Source of the DNA: CAVWSM01 sp963757805
Lineage (GTDB): Bacteria > Actinomycetota > Actinomycetes > Jiangellales > Jiangellaceae
Direction: 5' to 3'
Length of the DNA: 64,000 nt
NCBI GenBank assembly: GCA_963757805.1
Contig: CAVWSM010000025.1
Span: forward strand, 62,001 to 126,000
How positions within the stretch are numbered: position 1 is the first letter of the stretch; each line of letters starts with the position of its first letter. The notes below the pieces were generated by a model. The model saw nothing but the letters and a program-made list of their open reading frames with translations, searched no databases and was not told the DNA's origin. The position numbers and the translations under genes are program-made. This document shows, piece by piece, positions 41,324 to 52,200 of the stretch.

Positions 41324-41469
41324 GCCGTCAGCAGTCGATCGGTGAGCACGATCTCGATGACGTCGGCGACTGTTTCCTCGCGTGCCCAGTCGCGCTGGAG
41401 CTTCCGGTCGATCGGTGGGCTGTTCTCGAGCAGGTGATCGGCGACCGGGTCGCGTACCGGGAGGGGCCT
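41320..41469 (-). other. 49-codon open segment continuing in frame after the metallo-beta-lactamase stop
   Basis: Immediately after the TGA of the upstream gene the same frame stays open for 49 codons. It has credible coding composition: VRDPVADHLLENSPPIDRKL and WAREETVADVIEIVLTDRLL, and ends at a TGA overlapping the alkA ATG. There is no start codon of its own, so it may be the 3' end of a gene lost by deletion, or a stop-codon readthrough extension. No family is recognised. Confidence 0.4.
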
Positions 41470-42429
41470 TCAAGGGTGCACCTGGGAGCCGTAGCCAAGA
41501 TCGAGCCGGATCGACTCCATCACCCAGAAGGTCGTGCTCTCTGTGAACACATCTGCGGCCGCGAGCACGCCGGTGTACTTCTCGATCACGGGCGCGGCTG
41601 CGACCGCCGCGACCTCGTCGAGGTAGCCCTTCACCGCCGCCCAGGAGTTCTCGCCGTACTTCATGAAGTACCGCGTGGGATCGACGGTGTCGATCGCCTT
41701 CCTCGAGCTCTCGGAGATGTCGGCCATGTACTGCTGGTGCAACGTCACGTCGTCGCGGGTGCCGAGTCGACCGAGGTGGCCTCCGATGAAGTGTTTCCAG
41801 GCGTACGCAAGCGCGTTCGCCGGCGCCTCGATGTAGCCGGGGATGTCCTCGGTCAGGTTGGAGATGTATACGGGTGCCCATCCGGGATTGACGATGTCGA
41901 TGAGCATCAGCGTGTCGTGGTCTGGCAGGTGGATGAGGATGTTGTCGGGTGTGTGGTTGGCGCCGTGCCAGGCGAGGTCGATGCGCTCGCCGCCGATCTC
42001 CAGCGTCCGGTTGTCCTGGAACGTCTCTTCGTTCGGGGGCCTGGCCGGATCGTCGTCGCGCAACAGCAGGCGGCGGGTCTCCTCGTGTCCGATGCGGGTG
42101 ACGTTCTTGTCGAACAGGGAGGACGCGCCGACGTGGTCGGCGTGGTGGTGCGAGTAGATGAGGTGGGTCACCTTGTTGCTGACGCCGTTTGCCGACGCGA
42201 TCTCGTCAACGGCCCGCTGGATGTTGTTGCCGATCGTCGGCGGCGCGTCGAGCAGGACGACGCCGTCGGAGGTCGTCAGGAACGCCGACTGGTAGGTGCC
42301 GTCGGTGACCCAGTACAGGTTCCGCTCGACGCGGCCGACGTAGTAGCCCTGCTCGTTCAGGGCGGGGCCGAGCGCCGACCGCGGCACCGGCGCGTAATCC
42401 GGCAGGTTGTCTGTGGCTGCTTCGCTCAT
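41470..42429 (-). CDS. Metallo-beta-lactamase-fold hydrolase
   Basis: A 319-residue MBL-fold protein. The zinc motif is YSHHHADHVGAS, with later ligands in LAWHGANHTPDN and LIDIVNPGW, and a C-terminal His/Tyr pair. The N-terminal segment LYWVTDGTYQSAFLTTSDG and the C-terminal helical extension resemble a class of MBL-fold lactonase- or quinoprotein-associated hydrolases. It is divergent from the LuxR regulator with 79 nt between them. Confidence 0.88.
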   Translation of the reverse strand: MSEAATDNLPDYAPVPRSALGPALNEQGYYVGRVERNLYWVTDGTYQSAFLTTSDGVVLLDAPPTIGNNIQRAVDEIASANGVSNKVTHLIYSHHHADHVGASSLFDKNVTRIGHEETRRLLLRDDDPARPPNEETFQDNRTLEIGGERIDLAWHGANHTPDNILIHLPDHDTLMLIDIVNPGWAPVYISNLTEDIPGYIEAPANALAYAWKHFIGGHLGRLGTRDDVTLHQQYMADISESSRKAIDTVDPTRYFMKYGENSWAAVKGYLDEVAAVAAAPVIEKYTGVLAAADVFTESTTFWVMESIRLDLGYGSQVHP

Positions 42430-42508
42430 AGGGGGATCGTGACCGCCGCAGCCGGCCGATCGAATCCCGGAAACCCGTAGTGCTTGACCCTGGTGGCATG
42501 CTGCGGGG

Positions 42509-45251
42509 ATGGTCGTCACCGCACATGCGGGGCGTTTGCTCGGCCGGCAACGCGAGCGCGCGGTGCTCGAGCGGCTGCTGGATACCGCGCGGGACGGTCA
42601 CGGCGCCGTGCTCGTCGTGCACGGAGACCCCGGTGTCGGCAAGACCGCGCTGCTCCAGTACGCGGTCGAGGTGGGCGAGGGTTTTCGCGTCGTTCGGACT
42701 GCGGGCGTCGAGGGGGAGATGGAGCTCGACTACGCGGCGCTGCAACAGCTCTGTTCGCCGATCATCGGGATTCGCCGAGCGTCTCCCTGATCTTCAGCGT
42801 GACGCGCTCGGCGTCGCGTTCGGACTCAGCGCCGGACAGGCGCCGAGCCCGTTCCTTGTCGGGCTCGCGGCTCTCGGCCTCCTCTCCGAAACGGCCGAGC
42901 AGCAGCCGCTGCTGTGCCGTGGTCGACGACGCGCAGTGGCTCGACGGCGCATCGGCCCGAGCGTTGGCGTTCGTGGCTCGCCGCCTGCTGGCCGAGAGGG
43001 TCGCGCTCGCATTCGCGACGCGTGACGTGGGCGGTGGACTGGCCGGGTTCCCGCAGCTCCGCGTCGATCCGCTAGGCCGTCGGGATGCACGGGCGCTGTT
43101 GGAGTCCGCCCTGGCGGCGCGGCTCGACGAGTCCGTTCTCGAGCGGATCGTCGCCGAGACCGGTGGGAATCCGCTTGCGCTCCTGGAACTCCCGCGCGGG
43201 CTGACTCCCGCCCAGCTGGCCGGCGGTTTCGGGCTGCCTGCGGCGCTGCCTTTGTCCACTGGGATCGAGCAGAGCTTCCGGCGGCGGCTGGCGCGGCTCC
43301 CGCGCGACGCACGGCGGTTGCTGCTCCTTGCCGCGGCGGAACCGGTCGGCGACCCCGCGGTTCTGTGGCGCGCGGCGCAGCAGCTTGGGATCCCGGAGAC
43401 GGCCGCGCACGCCGTGGAGTCGGCAGACCTACTGAGGCTGGACGGTGCGGTCGTGTTCCGGCATCCGCTGGTGCGCTCGGCGGTGTACGGTGCTGCCGAG
43501 CCGAACGAGCGGCGCGAGGTTCACCGCGCGCTGGCGGACGCAACCGATCCGCGGATCGACCCGGATCGCCGCGCGTGGCACCGTGCGCAGGCGGCGTCCG
43601 TGCCCGATGAAGAGGTGGCCGGCGAGCTCGAGCGCTCCGCGGCGCGGGCGCAGGCGCGTGGCGGGCTCGCCGCTGCCGCGGCTTTCCTCGAGGGCGCCGT
43701 GACGCTGACCCGCGAACCGTCGCGACGCGCGCGACGCGCCCTCGCCGCAGCGCAGACGAAATTCCAAGCAGGTGCGCTCGATGACGCGCTCAGCCTTCTC
43801 GCCATGGCAGAGACAGGCGCCCTCAGCGACCTGGAGCGTGCACGTGTCGCGTTGCTGCGCGCGCAGACGGCATTCGTCGCCACGCGCGGAAGCAATGCGC
43901 CACCGCTGCTGCTCGAGGCAGCGCGACGGCTGGCGACGCTCGATCCGACCCTTGCCCGCGAGACCTATCTGGACGCACTGTCTGCGGCGATGTTCGCGGG
44001 GCGATTCGCTGGACCAGGCGGAAGCGCGCTGGAGGTAGCCCAAGCCGCGAGGGCGGCGCCACCGCCGCGCGCGCCGCGCGGGTCCGACCTTCTGCTCGAC
44101 GCTCTGTCCACGTTGTTCAGCGAAACCTACGAGGCTGCCGTCCCGATCCTGCGGCGGGCGCAGGCCGCATTCAGTACCGACGAGTCCGCGATCGAACAAC
44201 TGCGTTGGCTATGGCTGGCGACCATCGCGTCAGTCCAGCTATGGGACGACGCTGGATGGGAGACGCTGTCGGAGCGGCACGTTCGACTCGCCCGGGAGAC
44301 CGGCGCGCTTAGCGACCTTCCGCTGGCCCTCACCCAGCGGGTTTACATGCATCTCCTTGCGGGCGAATTGACGGCAGCGGCGTCGCTCGTCGACGAGATC
44401 GAAACGGCAACCGACGCAATCGGTAGCACCCTAGCCCCCTACGGCAAGGTGGGACTTGCTGCGCTGCGCGGCCGCGAGGTTGAGGCCGTAGACCTCATTG
44501 GCCGCACGCGTACCGAGGTGACGCGGCGCGGCGAAGGAATCGGAGTCTCGGTCGTCGATTGGGCCGAGGCGGTGCTGTACAACGGCCTCGCGCCGCTACG
44601 AGGACGCCCGCTCCGCGGCGCTGCGGGTCGTAGACCACCCGGACCTCAACCCATCGACGTGGGTGATGCCGGAGGTGATCGAGGCCGCCGTCCGTGCTGG
44701 AACACCCGAGCTGGCCGCGGAAACGCATCGACGCCTCGCGGAGATGACCAGGGTGAGCGGGACGGACTGGGCCCTCGGCCTCGCGGCGCGCTCGCAGGCG
44801 CTCTTGGTGGAAGATCAGCGTGCCGAGGCGCTCTATCTCGAGGCGGTCGACCGACTCGGTCGATCTCGCATTGCCGTCGATCTCGCTCGCGCTCACCTTC
44901 TCTACGGCGAGTGGCTGAGACGTCAACGCCGACGCCATCGATGCACGCGGTCAGTTGCGGACGGCGCATGACCTGTTCTCCGACTTCGGCATGGAGGCGT
45001 TCGGCGAGCGCGCACGCGTCGAGTTGGAAGCGACCGGCGAGCATGCTCGCAGACGCAGCGTCGATAGCCTCGCCCAACTGACGCCGCAGGAGGCACAGAT
45101 CTCGCGCCTTGTGGCGCAGGGAGACACGAACCGAGAGATCGCCGCTCAGCTGTTCATCAGTCCCAGCACGGTCGAGTACCACCTGCGCAAGGTGTTCCGC
45201 AAGCTCGACGTCAAGTCGCGTACGCAGCTCGCGAACCGTTTGCGGGATTAG
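42509..45251 (+). CDS. Large LuxR-family AAA transcriptional regulator (four single-base breaks)
   Basis: About 913 residues reconstructed. The N-terminus has VVTAHAGRLLGRQRERAVLE and Walker A HGDPGVGKTALLQY. Walker B is VVDDAQWLD, reached only after two frame corrections. A long TPR-like helical middle follows, and the C-terminal LuxR HTH is LTPQEAQISRLVAQGDTNRE with FISPSTVEYHLRKVFRKL. Extra bases are inferred at 42770 (A), 42917-42918 (C), 44593-44594 (C) and 44935-44936 (C), and each removal restores the family sequence. This architecture (AAA, TPR, LuxR) is expanded in actinobacteria. Divergent from the MBL gene. Confidence 0.8.
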
Positions 45252-45269
45252 GAATCAGCAGTCGGGAGG

Positions 45270-45434
45270 GAGGACGTCCTCCAGCTCAAGAAACTCATCG
45301 AAGCCGGTGACTACCGCGCGGTCATCGATCGGCGCTATCCGCCAGAGGATGTGGTCGAGGCGACCAAGTATGTCGAGACTGCGCAGAAGACGGGCAACGT
45401 CGTTCTGAGCGTCACTGGTGACGACGCGACCTGA
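45270..45434 (+). pseudogene. 3' fragment of a zinc/NAD(P)-dependent MDR dehydrogenase
   Basis: A 54-residue open end reads LKKLIEAGDYRAVIDRRYPP, then EDVVEATKYVETAQKTGNVVL, the characteristic C-terminus of quinone-oxidoreductase-like alcohol dehydrogenases. No upstream part exists, since the frame opens right after the LuxR gene. It is a deletion remnant at the end of the regulator. Confidence 0.8.
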
Positions 45435-45457
45435 GCCCGCCGCCCGAACGTCCCGGT

Positions 45458-46018
45458 TCAGAGCTGTGGTACGACCTTCGCGACCTTATCGCCCGGGCGG
45501 ACCACACCGGGTGTGACCACGCGGGCATTCAGGCCACGGAGCCGCAGCTCGCGACCGACTCGGCCGTTGACGAAGCGCATTGCCGGCTCACCAAAGCGCG
45601 CCATGAACTTGTGGCAGCCGCGGTGTGGCTGGGGCGTCACCTCGATCACCGCCTCACCGATCGACAGCCGGGTGCCGGCCGGCAGGTTCGCCTCGGAGAG
45701 ATCCAGATCCAGGTAGAGCTGATCCCCGGCCAGGCTGCGGCGGACTGGGTCGATGGCGAGGAACTCGACCATCCGGTGGCTCATCACGTTGAGCTGCATA
45801 TCTGGATCAGCAGAGCCGTCGGCCGTCCGACTGCTGCCGCGCAGCCTCCAAGTGTCGCCAATCAGACCGTGCTCCGGGTCGAGCAAGCCCTCCGCCAGGA
45901 CCTCACGCTCATCCTCCGCCGGCCGCCTCACAACAAGCTCGAGCGTGCCGACATCCTTCGGCGCAGCGCGTAGTTGATCGACGTGGGCCTCGAGTTCCTC
46001 AGGGGTCCGATGACGCAT
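45458..46018 (-). CDS. MOSC-domain protein
   Basis: A 186-residue MOSC-domain protein. VRRPAEDEREVLAEG, GLIGDTWRLRGSSRT and PQPHRGCHKFMARFG contain the conserved core, with the Cys (HRGC) likely involved in sulfur or molybdenum-cofactor ligation. MOSC proteins handle sulfur for molybdenum cofactor or reduce N-hydroxylated compounds. The start at 46018 precedes the homology without extra sequence. Confidence 0.85.
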   Translation of the reverse strand: MRHRTPEELEAHVDQLRAAPKDVGTLELVVRRPAEDEREVLAEGLLDPEHGLIGDTWRLRGSSRTADGSADPDMQLNVMSHRMVEFLAIDPVRRSLAGDQLYLDLDLSEANLPAGTRLSIGEAVIEVTPQPHRGCHKFMARFGEPAMRFVNGRVGRELRLRGLNARVVTPGVVRPGDKVAKVVPQL

Positions 46019-46236
46019 GCGCCGAGTCTCCCAGGCGCCCGCGCCGACCGTACAACGGGTTTCGCGTGCTGCCGCTGCGACCGGCGGCACGAAAACCAGG
46101 TCTGCGGCGGTCGCAGAAATCCACGTACGGGTTTCTGAACCGACCCACATGCACCAGAGCAAGGGGTCACAATGAGGCCGACGTCGCGCGATCGGCGGGG
46201 GGTCGTCCGACTGTCACTTGGGGGGCTTGGCATAGC

Positions 46237-46923
46237 ATGCCGGACTTTTCGGACAGCATCGCACCACTGACGCGACCTGGCGGGTCCGAGCCGTTCCGTG
46301 TCGTCATCGCAGACGATCACCCCTTCTACCGGGACGGGCTCGCCGGTCTGCTGCTCAAGAGCGGTGTCGACGTGGTGGCCGAGGTGCCCAACGGCGAGGC
46401 GGCGATCCGTGCCGTCGAGGAGCTTGCCCCGGACGTTGTCGTGATGGATCTCAACATGCCAGGGATCTCCGGTCTCGATGCCACGCGAAAGCTCGCCGAG
46501 ATCGCACCCGCTACCAAGGTCCTGGTCCTCACCGTGTCGGCAATGGAAGCCGATGTGACCGAGGCGATAGTGGCCGGCGCCACTGGATACGTGCTCAAGG
46601 AGGCACCGGTCGAGGACGTGGTCGCAGCGATAGCGGCCGTCGCGGCTGGTCAGTCATTTATCTCTCCCCGCATCGCCACCCTGCTGCTCCGACGAATTCA
46701 AGACGCCGAGAGCGGACGCCCTGTGGACAACGTCCATCTATCCCTCCGCGAGCGGGATGTGCTCGCCTTGCTGGCGGAGGGAAAGGCGAACAGTGAGATC
46801 GCCGAGGCGCTCCGTATCAGCCCAAGCACGGTACGTCATCACATCTCCAACATCCTGATCAAGCTCCAGGTCCAGAACCGGGTGCAGGCTGCGGTTCGGG
46901 CCGTACGGAGCAAGATCGTGTAG
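46237..46923 (+). CDS. NarL/FixJ-family response regulator
   Basis: A 228-residue regulator. The receiver domain begins RVVIADDHPFYRDGLAGLL with the acidic pair and phospho-acceptor Asp71 in VVVMDLNMPGISGLD, and Lys in GYVLKEAP. The C-terminal LuxR HTH is LSLRERDVLALLAEGKANSE with ALRISPSTVRHHISNIL. The next gene is its probable kinase. SD-like GGGGGG lies upstream of the ATG at 46237. Confidence 0.9.
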   Translation: MPDFSDSIAPLTRPGGSEPFRVVIADDHPFYRDGLAGLLLKSGVDVVAEVPNGEAAIRAVEELAPDVVVMDLNMPGISGLDATRKLAEIAPATKVLVLTVSAMEADVTEAIVAGATGYVLKEAPVEDVVAAIAAVAAGQSFISPRIATLLLRRIQDAESGRPVDNVHLSLRERDVLALLAEGKANSEIAEALRISPSTVRHHISNILIKLQVQNRVQAAVRAVRSKIV

Positions 46924-47017
46924 CTGGGCAGGCCACGGTGCAGACGGCGATGGTTGCGGGGAGACTGACTCGCGGTTACGTTCGCCGTTGCAGCGTCTCA
47001 ACCGGTCGGGAGGAGAC

Positions 47018-48442
47018 GTGAGCTCGAGCACGGGAAGAGGTCGGCCGGCGCCAGCGGCTTGGGCGAGTGCGCGCCACGCAACCACCCTGACAGCGAGCAT
47101 CTGCGCCGTCGTCACCTTGGTGGTCCACCTGTCGAACCTCAATCCCGATGTCGGCAACCGCCGGTTCCATGTCGGCCTCGAGACCGCCGATGCCATGGTG
47201 CTCGTGTTCGTCGCGGCGGTGCTGCTGGGACGGTTTCGCAGTGACGGCTCACGCCGAAGCCTGCTCATGCTGACAGCGTTCATCGTCCTGGCACTCAAAA
47301 ACCTCTTCTTCGCAGTGAACACCATCGTGGTTGACGACTTTCCGCTCAGCCCGTTCACGATCTGGTCGACGGCGATCAATGGGGCGGTCGGCGCCCTCCT
47401 TCTCGCTGCAGCGGCACTGTTACCGGACCGCCAGGCAAACAACACGCGATCCACCGTGATGTTGCTCGCGCCCGCAGTTGCCATTGTTGTGGTCGTTATC
47501 CTGGCTGCGGCCGCTTTCGAGGATCACCTTCCGACGGCGCTGGAGACGCAGGATGTCGCCACCATCGAGCTGCTGAGCGGCAACCCGGTAAAGATCCTCG
47601 TCGACGCCATCACGGCCATCTGTTACGGCGTCGCGGCCTACGCCTTCGCGCGCCTCGCCGACGAGCACCGCGACGAGTTCATGAAGTGGGTGAGCATCAG
47701 CGCGGTCATCGCAGCCGTCGCGTTCGTCAACTATGCGTTGTATCCGTCTCGCTTCACACGGTTGTTCTACGGCGGTGAGGTCCTGTGGATCGGCGCCGTC
47801 CTTGCCCTGTTGTACGGGGCCGTGCGCGAGATCTCCACGCTCGAGGCTGCGATGGTCCGCTCAGCTGTGCTAGAAGAGCGCCGGCGGATCGCCCGCGACC
47901 TGCACGACGGCGTTGCACAGGAGTTGGCCTACATCTCGTCGCAGCTGCGCTGGTTCATCCGCAAGCCCGACGATCCGCAGTCGATGGGTAAGATCCTCGA
48001 CTCGGTCGAGCGCGCCCTGGACGAGTCGCGCGGGGCGATCGCTGCGCTCAACCGGCCGTTCGACGAGCCGTTCGACGTCGCGCTCGGTCACGCCGCCGGC
48101 GACATCGCGGACCGGGTCGGCGCTCGGCTCCAGCTCGACCTCGACCGGAACATCCGACTCAGCGCCGACTGGCGAGACGCCCTGCTGCGCATCGCTCGTG
48201 AAGCGGTCGGCAACGCAGTTCGCCACGGTCACGCACGCACGGTCACCATGCAACTACGTAACGGTGAGGCTGCCTGGCTGCAGGTCAGCGACGACGGGGA
48301 CGGCTTCGACGTCACGGCCCCGGTCTCGGCGCAGAGCTTTGGATTAACCAGCATGCGCGAGCGCACCGAGTCTCTCGGTGGCCAGTTCAGCATCGAGTCG
48401 ACACCCGGCTCTGGCACGACCGTCAAGGTCGTCACCCCATGA
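47018..48442 (+). CDS. Membrane sensor histidine kinase (NarL-partner type)
   Basis: A 474-residue kinase from the GTG at 47018 (GGGAGGAG upstream). Six to eight membrane helices fill residues 15-265. The HisKA_3 box is RRRIARDLHDGVAQELAYIS with His296. The ATPase domain has AREAVGNAVRHGHARTVTMQ (N box) and DDGDGFDVTAPVSAQSFGLT (G boxes). It lies between two NarL-type regulators and overlaps the second by ATGA, so it could phosphorylate either or both. Confidence 0.9.
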   Translation: MSSSTGRGRPAPAAWASARHATTLTASICAVVTLVVHLSNLNPDVGNRRFHVGLETADAMVLVFVAAVLLGRFRSDGSRRSLLMLTAFIVLALKNLFFAVNTIVVDDFPLSPFTIWSTAINGAVGALLLAAAALLPDRQANNTRSTVMLLAPAVAIVVVVILAAAAFEDHLPTALETQDVATIELLSGNPVKILVDAITAICYGVAAYAFARLADEHRDEFMKWVSISAVIAAVAFVNYALYPSRFTRLFYGGEVLWIGAVLALLYGAVREISTLEAAMVRSAVLEERRRIARDLHDGVAQELAYISSQLRWFIRKPDDPQSMGKILDSVERALDESRGAIAALNRPFDEPFDVALGHAAGDIADRVGARLQLDLDRNIRLSADWRDALLRIAREAVGNAVRHGHARTVTMQLRNGEAAWLQVSDDGDGFDVTAPVSAQSFGLTSMRERTESLGGQFSIESTPGSGTTVKVVTP

Positions 48443-49110
48443 CGGGCTACCTCCGCGTCCTCGTCGCCGACGACCACGCACCGGTGCGGGAGTCCGTACG
48501 GCAGACGCTCGAGGCAGCCGGTTTCACCGTTTGTGCTGAGGTGGCGAACGCCGACGATGCGATCGCGGCAGCGGTCCGCGAGCATCCCGACGTCTGCCTT
48601 CTCGACGTGCATATGCCCGGCAACGGCATCCGGGCGGTCGCCGAGATCGCGTCACGGCTGCCAGACTCCGCCATCGTCATGCTCACGGTGTCCGCCGAGG
48701 CCGAGGATCTATTCGAGGCGCTGACGGCCGGCGCCGACGGCTACCTGCTCAAGGACATGGATCCCACGCAGCTGCCGACCGCGGTGCGCGCAGCGATTGC
48801 AGGCGAGGCACCTATGCCTGGGTGGCTCACAGGGCGGCTCGTGGAAGAGTTCCGTCGACGCGGGCGTCGCACCAACCTCGTCGTCAGCGACGGCCGCACC
48901 GTCGAGCTGTCCCGTCGGGCCTGGGATGTGCTCGAGCTGCTCGCCGCTGGCCTCACAACGACCGACATCGCGAAACGGCTCGCCATCGACACCGTCACGG
49001 TTCGCCGGCACATCTCCGACCTGCTGCACAAGCTCGGCGTGTCGTCACGGGCGGAAGCGGTGGAACTCCTCAAACCGCAGCCACCCGCGGCCATTCGTTC
49101 AGACGCCTGA
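48439..49110 (+). CDS. NarL-type response regulator (variant) coupled to the kinase
   Basis: A 223-residue regulator. The receiver domain (RVLVADDHAPVRESVRQTL, Asp56 in CLLDVHMPGNGIRAV) and a C-terminal HTH (VLELLAAGLTTTDIAKRLAI, DTVTVRRHISDLLHKLGVS) are clear. The linker contains VVSDGRTVELSRRAWDVLEL. It is ATGA-coupled to the kinase and is the last gene before the giant beta-helix gene, 150 nt downstream on the same strand, which is a plausible target. Confidence 0.88.
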   Translation: MTGYLRVLVADDHAPVRESVRQTLEAAGFTVCAEVANADDAIAAAVREHPDVCLLDVHMPGNGIRAVAEIASRLPDSAIVMLTVSAEAEDLFEALTAGADGYLLKDMDPTQLPTAVRAAIAGEAPMPGWLTGRLVEEFRRRGRRTNLVVSDGRTVELSRRAWDVLELLAAGLTTTDIAKRLAIDTVTVRRHISDLLHKLGVSSRAEAVELLKPQPPAAIRSDA

Positions 49111-49260
49111 ACGGAAATACGGCCGACACACCAATTACCAGCACGCGCACTTCGCGGTTTGCTAACCCTGGGACCGAGTCGGTCCCGGCAGTTCGATCGC
49201 CAGCGGGCGGCCGCCATTCATGCACCCGGCAACGGGGCGGGCGAGGGCGAGGTGGGGGAC

Positions 49261-52200
49261 GTGCTTTCTCAGAATGGTGCTGCCCTCGAAGCGCAGCGAG
49301 CGCCTCGGCGACGGTGGCGACGGGCGGCCGCACTAGGTGCGGCAGTCCTGGGGCTGGTCGGCAGCATGGCGCTGATCCCGAGTCCCGCTGTCGCAGCAGC
49401 GACGTTCACGGTCAACAGCACAGCCGATGCCGTCGACGTTGCCGTGGGCGACGGCCTCTGTGCCACTTCCGCCGGGACCTGCACGCTGCGGGCGGCGGTG
49501 CAGGAGACCAACGACCTGCCCGGCGCCGACAACATCATCGTGCCCGCCGGAACCTTCGAGCTCGCGCTCCCCCCACAGGGCGAGAACTTCGCCGACAGCG
49601 GCGACCTCGACATCACAGGGTCGGTGACCGTCACCGGCGCCGGGGCCGCAGCCACGATCGTCGACGGCGGCGAGCCCTTCAGCGGCGCCCCGGTGGAGCA
49701 GGTGGCCCTCGACCGCCTTTTCGAGATCCACCCGACAGCCAACAACGTCACAATCTCCGGAGTCACGCTGCGCGAAGGCTGGCACGAAGAGGCCGGCGGC
49801 GCCGTACACAACTCGTCGCACGGGACCGTCGTGTTCCGCAGCGTGGCGGTCCTGGACAGCTTTGCGACGACCTCCGGCGGCGGCATCTACCACGGCGAGC
49901 CGATCGATTTCGTCTGCGTCGAGCCCTGTATCGGTGGCACCGGCAGTCTCGAGCTCGTCGACTCGACCGTCTCCGGCAACAGCACTGGCGGTGAGGGTGG
50001 CGGGCTCTTCGTCATGTTCGGCACCCTGCACATCACCGGCGGCACGATCGCCGAGAACCACGGCCGCAACGGCGGAGGGCTCTACAACGCGGGCCAGCTG
50101 AGCGAAACAGGGTTTCCGAGCCGCGCGATCATCACCAGCACGACGGTCTCGGGCAACACCTCCCTGGCTGGCGGCGCCGGCATCTTCAGCGAGCACGAGG
50201 GCACCGTCACGCTGACCGACGCCGCGGTGACCGAGAACGCGGCATTCGACTACGGCGGCGGCGTGGCGGTCACGTCCAAGGCGAGCCTGACCGTCACGCG
50301 TGGCGTCTTCTCCGGCAACGAGTCCGTCGGCGACGGCGGCGGGGTGTACGCGGATGCCGAACGCTCGGTCACGATCGACGGTGCCACGTTCTCCGACAAC
50401 GTCGCCGGCGCAACGATGACCGACGAGCTCGGCCTGACGGTCGGCGGCGAAGGCGGCGGCGGTGGCTTGTCCGCCGGCGGCAGCGGGTCGATCACGGTCT
50501 CCAACTCGACGTTCGCCACCAACCTGGCGACGGGTGCCGGCGGCGGCATTCTCATCGCTAACAACGGCTCAGTACGGATCATGGAAAGCCACGTCCGCGA
50601 CAACCGCACCCAGGCGGCAGGCGGCGGCATCCAGAACGAGGGCATGCGGGTCACCGTCGAACGGGCGACCATCACGGGCAACCGAGCTGCGCTTGACGGT
50701 GGCGGAGTCCACAGCGAGGGCAGCGGCGACTTCACCCTGAAGGACAGCAGCCTGTTCCGCAACACCGCTGAGAACGGCGGCGGCTTTGCCAACGCGGCCG
50801 ACGGCGCGTCGCGCGTCGTCGGCACCACGATCTGGGACAACCGCGCCGTCGTCGGCATCAACGACGACTCCGGTCTTGGCGGCGGCGTCTACGGGCTGGG
50901 TGACGCCCAGGCCGAGTACGAGAACACGACCATCTCCGGCAACCTGGCCCAGGTCCGAGGCGGCGGCTTCTACACCGACTCCGACGCCGCGGTGTCCGTG
51001 GTCAACAGCACGATCACCGGCAACCTGGCGCCGACCGCGAGCGGTGTCGGTGGCGAGCTCAGCGTCGTCAACTTCCCGATCATGCCCAGCACGTCGGTGC
51101 TCTTCCGCAACACGATCGTGGCTGGCAACCTGCACAGCCAGGCGTGCAACTTCGCCCTCGGCTCCGAAGGCGGCAACCTGGAGGACGGCGACTCGTGCTT
51201 CTTCCGCGGCTCGCGGGACCGCACGCACGCCACCAGCCCTGGGCTGGATGCCATCGCCGACAACGGCGGGCCGACCATGACCCACGCCCTACAGGAGGGC
51301 AGCTTTGCACTCGACGGCGGTGTGACGCCCTGTCCGCCCACCGACCAGCGTGGCGTGAGCCGACCGCAGAACGAGCTGTGCGACGTCGGCGCGTTCGAGT
51401 TCGAAGGTCCCTTCCCCGCGCCCGACATAACGCCCCCGGACACCGCCGTTGTCGACGGGCCACTGAGCACCGGCGAGATCGCCACCTTCGTCTTCAGCGG
51501 GACCGACGACGTCACCCCGGCGACTGACCTGCTGTTCGAGTGCCGGTTCATCAACACCGACCCCACCGAGCCACCAGAGCCGCCCGACCCGACCGCGCCA
51601 CCCGACCCCGAGCTGATCTTCCTCGGCTGCCCCAACCCCTACCAGGTGACGGCCATTGCGGAGGGCTTCAACGCTCTTGAGGTCAGAGCCATCGACCGGG
51701 CCGGTAACGTCGACCAGACGCCGGCGGTGCACCACTTCGTCGGAGGTGAAGACTTCGCTCCCCCCGAGACGTTCTTCACCCTCACGCCACCCAACCCCAG
51801 CGCAGGCCGCACCGCCATCTTCGGCTTCGCCGGCACCGACGACGTAACCCCGCCGGTCCTGCTGGAGTTCGAGTGCCGGATCGACACCTTCGACCCCGAG
51901 GCGTGGCTCGAGTGCACCAGCCCCACCAGCTTCTCGAACCTGACGACGGGTCAGCACCGCGTCCAGGTACGCGCAATCGACGAGGCCGGCATCGTCGACC
52001 CGACCCCCGCCACGTACATCTGGACCGTCGCGTCCCCCACCGACTGCGCCGAGGCCAACGTCACCGTGCCCGCCGAGGCGGACAGCTGGATCGACGAGGG
52101 CAACACCGAGGAGAATTTCGGAGCCGACATCAGCCTCACCGTTCGGTCGTCCGAGGGTGGCGAGGATGCGCGCACCCTCGTGCGGTTCGATGTGCCGACC

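Noticed and set aside
41470..41472. Selenocysteine decoding of the TGA that separates the metallo-beta-lactamase and the open segment
   Set aside because: No SECIS-like hairpin is evident directly after the TGA, and no selenoprotein machinery or Sec family match is seen.
40685..41881. AlkA as a 398-residue fusion
   Set aside because: The extra N-terminal residues are Arg/His-rich noise antisense-like to nothing coherent; the family starts at the ATG at 41323.
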